From positions 3,534,001 through 3,598,000 of the forward strand of contig JAYJMM010000116.1 of assembly GCA_037349105.1 (NCBI GenBank): a DNA stretch of 64,000 nt. The letters are read 5' to 3'. Positions 20,608 through 28,588 of the stretch are shown here, one piece after another. The DNA is from Limnomonas spitsbergensis (Eukaryota; Chlorophyta; Chlorophyceae; Chlamydomonadales). A program made the position numbers and the translations under genes. Every line of letters starts with the position of its first letter. Positions within the stretch are counted from its first letter, which is position 1. The notes below the pieces were generated by a model. The model did no database searches, was not told the origin of the DNA, and saw only the letters and a list, made by a program, of their open reading frames with translations.

Positions 20608-20949
20608 GTCACATTTGTTACCAAAATACTGAGATGTCTTATTAGGTATATTAGTGCATAGATGACCGTTACCTTAAGTGTATGATATCTCATTATACTT
20701 ACCTTTTCTTACCAGTTATCGATATATGCCTATCATATACTAGACTTACCTATTTATACCATTATATAGCTAAGCCATAGTTACCTATTATTACCCAAAA
20801 GGTAGCTTTAGGTAGATCTATAGTCCTAGATAAGACATCTCAGTATTTTGGTAACAAATGTGACTATTACACAGGTCGGAAAAAAAATTAACATAAGTCG
20901 GAAAAAAAATTACACAAGTCTGACGAAACATTTCGTCAAGTCCCCCTTG
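20604..20949. mobile_element. Remainder of the MITE-like inverted-repeat element
   Basis: The AT-rich segment begins with the inner part of the left arm (AATAGTCACATTTG...GAGATGTCTTA, 20604-20641) and ends with the whole right arm (TAAGACATCTCAGTATTTTG... to CCCCCTTG, about 20831-20949). With 434-518 the restored element would be about 427 bp with arms of about 122 bp and no coding capacity. No target duplication is visible around it: its two flanks come from oppositely oriented copies of the large retroelement, which suggests an inversion or other rearrangement. Confidence 0.85.
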
Positions 20950-20955
20950 AATACG

Positions 20956-22200
20956 GAGCCCGGGGATCGGGCGGAGCCCCAGACACCCCCGGACAGTACC
21001 AGCAAACCACTTGCAGGAGACCTGGACAGCAGGAATCTAAGGTCCAGCGAGGAGCTTCACTCCCGCCAGGAGGGCACGGGACTGCTAGGAGGGAAGAGCG
21101 AAGACCCTTCGGAAGGGCCACCATCACTGGTGCAGGATTCAGAGTCAGAAGAGGAGTGGGGCGCTGACGGAACCCCGTCCCCGGAGAGGATCAGCATCAC
21201 AAGAGCAGATGCTAGGGATGCGGATAGGATGGAAGAGCCAACCTACGCAGGCCCAGGACCAGGGAGTCCAGGGTGGGGCCTCGAGGAGGAGTTGGTACAG
21301 CTGCGGCAAGAGTGGATGAGCAGCGTTAGTCAGGAGAGGGCTGCGCGCGATGAGGAGAGCAACAGCAGGAGGGAGCTGGAGGTTGGGGCGCGTCGGGCCG
21401 CAGTGGGGGTCAACCCGCGGCAGGCGGCAGCCCCACACACCTCAGACTCAGAGGTCACAGCAGCCTGTGGAGCAGGCAGTGACCGCCCAGGGGATGCCCA
21501 TTCCAGCACAGGCAAGGGAACCCTGGGGTGACCCAGCAGCGTACAGTAGAGGATGCTGGACAGCTGTGCTGAAGACCTTCGTAGATCAGCTGGACGAGCA
21601 GAGGAGGCAGGACATAGGCCTGCAGGAAGCAGGCCAAGAGTCCAGCCTGCGGTTCCAGCTGAGAGCGCTGCCAGCACCCGATACGGACCCAAGATTGGGA
21701 GGGTACAACCGAGCGCTCAGGGATCTGCAAGAGGAGTTGGCAGGAAAAATATCAGCCCTAGGAACGACAGGAGCAAAGGGAGTAGCCACCCAACAGCCGT
21801 CGGACAGTCGCAGCAGCCAGGCCCCAGGATGGCAGCAGTCCAGGCCAATGGGCCGGGCTGGGGACGCAGCCACATGGGAGGGCAGCCAAGCCCGAACCAG
21901 CGGGGTGGAGGGCCCAGCGAGGCGGGTTGCCAACGCTCGGGAAGCCATGCGACAGTGCTGGGGGCCAGAGGACCCCGCGTGTACAGGCAGCAGCAAGGCT
22001 GTGCAGCGCGCCACTCACAGGCAGGAGCGGCTGGCACAAGGCAGCACAAGACAGAACCCAGGAGCAGGGCCAGAAAGGGCCGGTACGGCTTGGGCTGACA
22101 CAGCCGAGTTGCGGGGAAAAAGTCAAAGAAGGCTAGGCGACGCGCACGGAAGGCGCAGAGGACAGCCGCGGACAGGGACTGTGGCAGCAGGCCGGGAATG
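20956..22200 (+). pseudogene. Frameshifted Gag-region remnant of the plus-strand copy
   Basis: The first reading frame (to 21531) matches the minus-copy protein in segments such as DSESEEEWGA and ISITRADARDADR. Homology then moves to another frame (motifs REPWGDPAAYS, LDEQRRQD, FQLRALP). A shortened A-run near 22118 (GGGGAAAAAGTC against GGGGAAGAAGTC) shifts it again into the frame of the integrase ORF. At least two frameshifts and a small deletion make this region inactive. Confidence 0.7.
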
Positions 22201-24948
22201 GACTGCCCGGTCCTACCACTCAGGATCAGCCAGGTAGACCTGGAGATCACGTGGGCCAAAGGGCAGCAGAGGCCAGCGCAGAGTGCAGAGCCATGCGTAC
22301 AGCCCACAACGCACCAGCCGCAGGAACACGCGCGGCAGCTGCCAGCTTGCAGAGGACTCCTGACCTGTACAGCATTTAAGGGGATCCTTACGGGGACGCT
22401 CCAGCTGATACTGGTGTGGCTCCTGCTGTCGGTGTGTGTACCAGGGGCGCGAGCCACCGGGCAGGGAGTGCAGGGTGGAGGATTTACAGCGAGCCAGGGG
22501 GCTTTTGTGTCCGGTCAAGAGGCAGCAGCAAAGCTGTCATCCGGATGGTTGCGCCCGCCAGCAGTCATCCCCATGGGGGGTGCCAGCAGGACTGGGGGTG
22601 CCTACAGCCAGCATGCGGACTGGCAACGCAGCAAAAGCACTGGCAGGGAAGAGCCGCCCGCGGAGGACGACCCGCAGGCGGCGGAGATGATCGACATGTT
22701 CCAGCCGGGGGGAGTGGTGGAACCGCCCTCGGAGTACGTCAAAACCAAGGAGGGGTGGCTGCTGGGCCAGCACCCTGACTTCACTGCGGAACAGCAGGAG
22801 AGCCTTGAGCAGAGCCTCAGGGATTGCCAAGGAGCGTTCGCTTACTCCATGGAGGATCTACCAGGCTACTGCGGCACGCAGGGAGTGGACACAATGTGCC
22901 TACCGGTCCAGACTGTGCAGGACATGGAGGCGGAGGGAGTAGTCCTTTTCGAGCCCTTTGGAGGAAACGCGTGCTCTGGCAGTGGGGAAGTAGCCGCGTC
23001 ATACAGGCAGTGCCTGGGAGAGTCTGCTGCGGCAGATTGGGCCGACGCAGCACAAGAACCAGGTGGGAACACGCCTGTGGCAGAAGCAGATGCTGGCAAC
23101 GATGTGACAGGGGACAAAGGGGGTGAGAGAGATCCTCCAGGATGTCCTGCAGGGCCATCGTCCAGGGTGGATGTGTGGGCAGATGAGCCGGTGTTGCGGT
23201 TTCTCCGCGAGAAAACACATGGCCCAGGAGCAGAGCTAGGAGAGCAGACCAGGGTGCAGCGCAGAGCCGCTCCATTCCAGTGGGAATCAGAGAGGGGAGG
23301 AGTACTGATGAGAATCATGCCCGACGGTAGACGTTGCGTGGTGCCCAGGCCAGAGGACAGACTGGCAGTGATCCAGGAAGCTCATGCTGGTACGGGCCAT
23401 TTTGGCAGCCACCGCACGGCTTTCATGGTCATGCAGCAACACTGGTGGCGGGGGCTCAGAGCAGCAGTCAAGAAGGTGGTGCAGGAATGTGGTGTGTGTG
23501 ACAGGGCCAGGGCATCCACGTTCAATCACACACAGCCCGACCTGCACCCTCTACCCATTGAAGGGTTGTTTTTCCGATGGGGAGTAGACCTGTGTGGACC
23601 ATTCACAACCACTTCCAGGGGCAATCGGTTTGTGATGGTATGTGTGGAGCATTACTCCAAATGGGTGGAGTTGATCCCCATTCCAAGCAAGGCGTCAGAT
23701 GTGACGGCCTTGGCTTTCTTTCAAAATGTAGTCGCAAGATTCGGGGGATGCGCAGAGGTGGTGACAGACCAGGGGACCGAGTTCCAGGGTGAATTCCAAG
23801 ACATGTTGCTGGATTGCTTCATTGATCACCGCACCACTTCTACCAACCACCCCCAGGCAGACGGGCTGTCAGAGAGGGCTGTCCAGACCCTCAAGGCAGG
23901 ACTGCGCAAGTGTTGCGAGGAGGGCAGCAGCGACGAATCCTGGGACAAAATGGTGCCTTGGGTTGCCCTCGGCTTCCGATGCTCGCCGCAGCAGTCCACG
24001 CGCATGGCGCCGTACGAGGTGCTGTTCGGGCAGAAACCCACCTTCCCCTCCAGAGTGGGGGCGGACCTGTGGAACACAGCCAAGGTGGCAACAGCAGAGG
24101 AGGCGGCAGACCTGCTCTTGGCCAGAGTGGCCAGGATCAAAGAGGCACTGCCAGTCGCGGGTGAGCATCTGAAAATTGCGCAGCACCGCGACAAGCTGCG
24201 GTACGCACGCATCCGTGGGGGAGGGTATGTCCCCCAGGTCAGGCGTTTCACAGAGGGAGATTACGTGTATGTGAGGTACTCATCTGAGCGCCGCAGCTTC
24301 GATCCCAAGGCTAGGCCTGAGATTCTCAGGGTAAAGAAGCTGGGGGCGACGGGAACCTTGGTGCTGGAGGGGGCAGATGGCCTCACAGTAACAGAGAATG
24401 CTGTCAATTGTTCGCCGTGCCACTTGCCCAATCTCAGGGGAGTGATTGATTTCAGTGGAACCAGGCCCAATAACAGCCTGTCCTGCGAGGTGTGCCAGCT
24501 GCCTGATCGCGGGGAAGTGATGCTTTTGTGCGATGTCTGCAACACAGGTTGGCACATGGATTGCTTGGTACCGGCACTCGAAGAGGTGCCTGAAGGCGAG
24601 TGGGTGTGCCCAAGGTGCACACCTGAAGACAAGGGAGCTGGGCCCGCTGCGATAGCAGGGCCCGCTACGGAAGCCCACAGTGTGGGGGGCCAGGGGCGGC
24701 CTAGCCCAGCAGCCAGAGCGGCTGCCAGAGCTGCTCCAGAGGCCAATGTCATAGACAAGCCTGATGTGGAAGTTATGGCCACCAACCCAGCTACAAGGCA
24801 AATGGAGCGGGGCATCGCAAGGCCAATGGCGAACGGGTTGTACGACATCTCGTACACCACTGGCAGGGGAGAGGCCAATGTCACCCCGAGGGCAGTGGCG
24901 AGAAGGGCTAAGGTGGCCAAGGAAGCAGCAAGAAGAGTCAGCACTTGA
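22198..24948 (+). CDS. Retroviral-type integrase with C-terminal PHD finger
   Basis: ORF of 916 residues; homology extends in frame upstream of the ATG, so it is the intact tail of a larger polyprotein. Order: hydrophobic segment at about residues 62-86, pre-polymerase motif FAYSMEDLPGY, then a spacer and the HHCC zinc domain (AHAGTGHFGSH ... CGVCDRA). The DDE core has Asp about 463 (WGVDLCGPF), Asp about 523 (VTDQGTEF) and Glu about 559 (NHPQADGLSER), with 35 residues between the last two. A C-terminal domain and a full C4HC3 PHD finger follow (CEVCQLP ... LLCDVCNTGWHMDC ... WVCPRC). All key residues are present. The PHD finger takes the place a chromodomain has in chromoviruses and could guide insertion to modified histone tails (inference). 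Two internal stretches have splice-site borders and are absent from the minus copy. Confidence 0.85.
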   Translation: MDCPVLPLRISQVDLEITWAKGQQRPAQSAEPCVQPTTHQPQEHARQLPACRGLLTCTAFKGILTGTLQLILVWLLLSVCVPGARATGQGVQGGGFTASQGAFVSGQEAAAKLSSGWLRPPAVIPMGGASRTGGAYSQHADWQRSKSTGREEPPAEDDPQAAEMIDMFQPGGVVEPPSEYVKTKEGWLLGQHPDFTAEQQESLEQSLRDCQGAFAYSMEDLPGYCGTQGVDTMCLPVQTVQDMEAEGVVLFEPFGGNACSGSGEVAASYRQCLGESAAADWADAAQEPGGNTPVAEADAGNDVTGDKGGERDPPGCPAGPSSRVDVWADEPVLRFLREKTHGPGAELGEQTRVQRRAAPFQWESERGGVLMRIMPDGRRCVVPRPEDRLAVIQEAHAGTGHFGSHRTAFMVMQQHWWRGLRAAVKKVVQECGVCDRARASTFNHTQPDLHPLPIEGLFFRWGVDLCGPFTTTSRGNRFVMVCVEHYSKWVELIPIPSKASDVTALAFFQNVVARFGGCAEVVTDQGTEFQGEFQDMLLDCFIDHRTTSTNHPQADGLSERAVQTLKAGLRKCCEEGSSDESWDKMVPWVALGFRCSPQQSTRMAPYEVLFGQKPTFPSRVGADLWNTAKVATAEEAADLLLARVARIKEALPVAGEHLKIAQHRDKLRYARIRGGGYVPQVRRFTEGDYVYVRYSSERRSFDPKARPEILRVKKLGATGTLVLEGADGLTVTENAVNCSPCHLPNLRGVIDFSGTRPNNSLSCEVCQLPDRGEVMLLCDVCNTGWHMDCLVPALEEVPEGEWVCPRCTPEDKGAGPAAIAGPATEAHSVGGQGRPSPAARAAARAAPEANVIDKPDVEVMATNPATRQMERGIARPMANGLYDISYTTGRGEANVTPRAVARRAKVAKEAARRVST
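23063..23856 (+). other. Spliceable integrase-core segment (GTGGGA...CCCCCAG)
   Basis: This 794-bp piece is present here and absent from the minus copy at 6543/6542. It begins GTGGGAAC after GAACCAG and ends ACCACCCCCAG before GCAGACGGG. The minus copy reads GGAACCAGGCAGACGGG, the precise joined product. It encodes the integrase zinc domain and the first two catalytic aspartates. Its length is not a multiple of three, so removal shifts the frame. Confidence 0.85.
24161..24547 (+). other. Spliceable integrase-C-terminus and half-PHD segment (GTGAGC...ACACAG)
   Basis: This 387-bp piece (129 codons) starts GTGAGCAT after GTCGCGG and ends CAACACAG before GTTGGCAC. The minus copy reads TTGCGGGTTGGCAC, the spliced join with one base difference. 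Removal keeps the frame and fuses the integrase core to the second half of the PHD finger, destroying the finger. Confidence 0.85.
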
Positions 24949-25545
24949 AGGGTCTACTGAGACCTGATCCTCAGGGAAGGCCGAGCCCAGAGCGGCAAGG
25001 CCGCTGAGCACGTGACGTTACCAGCAAGGAGTGGGCAGGCGTCTGCATAGCAGAAGAGGCCTTCAGACGCAGCACGGCTCGTCTGAAATTTGTTTCTCAC
25101 ATACCTGTAGCAGCAAGGCTGCAGTAGTACATATGCTGGATATGATGATGGATGAAGATAATTAGTCAGTTCGTGTGTTGATAACACAGCGGGGGGCAGA
25201 CCCCGCTGCTACGGCGCACATTTCCTGTGGCCTTGAAGACCAGGTGTCTATGGCGCAGTGGGGCGAGAGCAGCGGTTATTCTTAGCCTGCCCTAATGAAT
25301 TTGGAGAGAACTCTTTTTGCTAGCAAGTAGTGGGCTGAACAGTTAGGATTTGTAGGATTCCGGGCATGTGCGCATCAGCAGCTGAACTCTGTGGAATTTT
25401 TCTTTTTGAAGAAGGCCTGAACCAGGCAGATTTGCTAAAACGATTTGAGCTTCCACGTACATATTTTCCAGAAGTTCTTTCAGTACCACCCCTTTTCCGG
25501 CTCCCAGCGCATGCCTGGATGGCTTAACGCTGGGGAGCGGGGGGC
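24949..25545 (+). other. 3' untranslated part of the plus-strand copy
   Basis: No coding region. It is colinear in parts with 4996-5807 of the minus copy, ending in the GCTCCCAGCGCATGCCTGG region that precedes B in both. Confidence 0.55.
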
Positions 25546-25786
25546 GAGTAAAGTAGTAGGGGCGGTACCCACGAGACAGGGACACCCAGTCAGGCCCTAG
25601 ACAGGAAGACTCTCCTACTAGGGCTGTGCCTTTCTTATCTTGTTAACAGCTCTTGTATGTAGTACAAGGAGCCTGAGTGTACGGCGCTATACCGTATTTG
25701 TGAGTAGAGGACGCCTCTCTAAGGCGTCCTGACCGGAGTTCACGGTATTTACCATAGTATTGCAGTTACTGCTTTATGGTGTGACA
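25546..25786 (+). repeat. B repeat at the 3' end of the plus-strand copy
   Basis: GAGTAAAGTAGTAGGGGCGG to GGTGTGACA is a diverged relative (241 bp, with small insertions) of the 222-bp B repeat at 4774-4995. No A repeat follows. The next four bases are AATA, the same as the target duplication of the 20-kb element. Confidence 0.75.
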
Positions 25787-26727
25787 AATACGCTAGAACA
25801 GCGAGCGAAACCAGAGACCCCCTGGGCTAGCAAGTAACACACAACCGCTGGGCAGCAGCGTGGGAATGAACCCCATAGTGCAGAAGATAAGCCCCAGCCA
25901 TAAAAACATGACGGGGTGCAAAAAAGTTCGGTTGAACATGGTATAGATTTTTGAGAATGAACACAAGAGTGTTTGAGTGTAAACCTGAAAATTCTGTCTG
26001 AAACTGATGCATGGCGATCTTGGGTCCGAAATGCTTGGGTCTTCTTTGCCAGGCACACACAAATGCAAAAAGAAAATAGAGAGCTCGGCCATGCCAGTAA
26101 TATTGAACATCCCTTGCAGTTGTGACGATAACTTGCCTGACTGCAGTTTAGGAGTGATAAAGAGGCAGATTCTGAACAGGGGCACTTCTGATAATAATTG
26201 CACGGGCTTCTGACGGTGAAAAAAACAAATCCTGCTAGTCTAAGATCTAAGCTGGGAATGTCCCACGCACTGTCTAAGCTGTCAGCGAGAGGTAGCCATA
26301 AGAATGCATCATGCCCCAGGGAACCCTGACTGAAAGGTTGCATAATATTATGCCAGTGTACATGACGACAGGTGCCCTACAGGTAGTCCAATACTTTCAC
26401 GCCAACAGAAATGTTCTTCACCTGCACACACAGGCCAAGGGACAAGATCTGAAGTATAGAAGAATAAGACAAAGCCAAGGATGCAAGGAGAACACGATAC
26501 CAAGAAAATCACTGGTCTTCGCAGGTTCAGTTTTATCAGTCGCACCTTAGCTCCGAACTTAACAATGTCTATCGTACAGACAAAAAGGTCACTAGAGCAT
26601 GCCACTCATGTCATGAATATGAGATATTCAATGTGAATTCAAAGTGCTAAGAGCAACCAGGGGGAGCTTGCCTGCTAGCTCATGAATTTCACGAATCCTG
26701 ATCCCTAAAAGATCTCACCACGTGGCC
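25787..26727. other. Intergenic DNA without recognised gene
   Basis: The stretch is AT-richer than the elements to its left. A 189-residue minus-strand open frame here is Cys/Ser-rich, lacks a recognisable domain and overlaps the end of the retroelement, so it is not called. The region probably holds the 3' end of the neighbouring zinc-finger gene. Confidence 0.4.
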
Positions 26728-27669
26728 TTAGTGTTCATCATAGAATGCTGGGTTTCTATCCACGACTGGCCACGATGCCCTTGACGACTGTTCTCTGGGG
26801 GACCGCCTGCCTGAGGCCTCGGATTCTCTCGCTTGATTTGATGTGACCGGCGTAATACAGAAGCATACCGAGCATCGTACACATGACGCGGAGGTGGGGC
26901 ACGCCAGCGTAACACTGCACCCACCACAAACGACGTGCAGATAGCGATCAGAGGAGAAGATTATGAGATCTGTGAAGCTTTTCAGTCAAAGTGCATGGGT
27001 GCAGGCAGCGTGACCCCCTCCATTTGAGGGGACATGGTAACATGCAATTAACTTTTGACTGCTGACATTCAGCAACAAAAATCACTGAAAGTCTGGGGAT
27101 TGCTGTTATGCAAAGGAGCGTTCCACTTGGCGGAATTCATGCATGTGGAGATGTAGAGAGCATTCACGCTTGCTGCAGAGTGAGGGGTGAAGTGTTAGGC
27201 GCATGCAGGCAGTGTTTGAAAGCAAGCACGGATAGTGCATGTAGTCGGACACACCAGCAGCCCAATCCCCAGCAGAAATGCGACATCGCTCTGACATAAG
27301 TTGAATTCCATCGTTTTTCATCGAAAAGCTATTCGACATCAATTCAAATGTTGAAATGATGAGATCGTTAGCTGCGAAAACCCACCCGGCGGTATTCCAC
27401 TTCTGATTGGGAGGGAAGCCACTTTGCTTTACCTGTGTTATCGTTTCACAGACTGAGCATTGCACCCTCCCTGCTCCTTTTGCATAGCTCAAGAGAGTGC
27501 GGCATTCGACACACACGACTTGTGCTGAATCAGCAACTGCCGGAGGGGCATTCGTAAAATATTGGCAGCGCTGGCACTGAACACTTCTGGCAGTGCTTAT
27601 GGGATACCTAATCAGCAATTGGCAACCACCGCATACTAGATGGCTATGAGACGGGGAGCCTACAAGCAT
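26728..27669 (-). CDS. LSD1-type zinc-finger protein (partial gene model)
   Basis: Two supported exons. Exon 1 is 27669-27433 from the ATG, ending ACACAG before GTAAAG. A later exon, about 26969-26728, follows CTTCACAG and ends in TAA. Three fingers of the plant LSD1/LOL type are visible: VCGGCQLLIRYP...VQCQRC, VCVECRTLLSYAKGAGRVQC and VCGGCSVTLACPTSASCVRC. Each is CxxC, about 16 residues, CxxC with the hydrophobic-plus-(R/S)V core. LSD1-class proteins regulate cell death and stress responses in plants; in algae their role is unclear. The phases of the two exons do not join directly (exon 1 is phase 0 and a direct join gives a stop), so a small exon between 27432 and 26970 is probably missing. 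An alternative start at 27807 would add a 46-residue leader. Confidence 0.65.
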
Positions 27670-28588
27670 GGACGAGACAAAATTGCCACGCAGTCCGAAT
27701 TCCGAAACATCCACTGACCAGCAGGAAGGAAGGTGCCTTGCAGGTGCGTTGTATTTGAAAACAAACAAACAAGCCTTTTGCACACCTGTCCCTTGCATGT
27801 GCGCCATGCATGCTAGCTTGCAGCAGGGATTTTGCTTCTTATAAACCGGTATTGTGATTCCCGTGAAAAAAGGTTAACAGGAATGGACGACTAGCGCTTT
27901 TGCGCAGAGAGTTTGTAGTCTTCAAGGACAGCAGACTTGTAAGAGGGATTAGGCAATTAGCTTGGATCGGGGGTTGGATATAGCGTCCCCGCTGTCTCTG
28001 ATAAGAGTGACATTCTCCATTATTGGAACAGGGTTTTCCCTCTGGTACATCGCCCGGTTCACGTACAGCTCACCGCCTGTAATCCTATTTGTAGCGCTGC
28101 TGCTTTCAGCTCAATCATTCTGGTATTATTGCATAATGCGCCTAAATGGCCCTCCCTAATTGTACCGTCCTTGTCATTGTCTTGATCTGCGTTTGCTCCG
28201 CTCTGCCGATATGCATGGAAACTCTAGGTATTACTTCTCCAGGAAAAAATATTATGTTAAGCGTACGGTTAATTATGAAATTTACAACATTTACATCGTA
28301 GGCAGTGGCAATGGCCGGTTCAGTGGAGTACATGCTGGTGATGGCTCTCCAAACCTTGTGAGCCTGATGGATGAGGGGCATTGATCAGCTTCCATGATGC
28401 ACCGGTACCCTGTGTTTACGACAAGCAAAGCTTTCATTCTTTAAGATAAACGAGCCCATGTCAAGTGCATGGCAATCTTCCAGTGTGTACTACCTCCCTG
28501 GCTTCTGAAACTTGGCATGGAAGCCACAGGCACCAGACTTGTATCCCGATTAGCAAGTTGACATTTGTTCATTGTGCTGCCCCAACAG
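27670..28588. other. Region between divergent genes, with possible first exon of the SUN gene
   Basis: The LSD1-type gene points left and the SUN gene right, so this 0.9 kb should hold both promoters and the unseen first exon of the SUN gene. A 66-codon open stretch at 27962-28159 encodes two hydrophobic helices (LIRVTFSIIGTGFSLWYIA and VILFVALLLSAQSFWYYCI) but has no ATG at its start. It could be part of the N-terminal membrane anchor, which I cannot confirm. Confidence 0.35.

Larger units (their letters stand above)
20950..25786 (+). mobile_element. 5'-truncated plus-strand copy of the retroelement family
   Basis: Homology to the minus copy starts in the middle of the long ORF (equivalent of about 10650) and runs to a B repeat ending GTGTGACA at 25786. 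The body joins B directly, with no A, the same split layout as in the 20-kb element, so that layout is not a local accident. The copy contains the complete integrase and PHD region but lacks the methyltransferase segment. It is followed by AATA. Polymerase and RNase H are absent at the same point (after DLPGYCGTQG) as in the minus copy. Confidence 0.8.

Noticed and set aside
25774..26343. 189-codon minus-strand ORF
   Set aside because: No domain, unusual composition, and it overlaps the B repeat of the retroelement.
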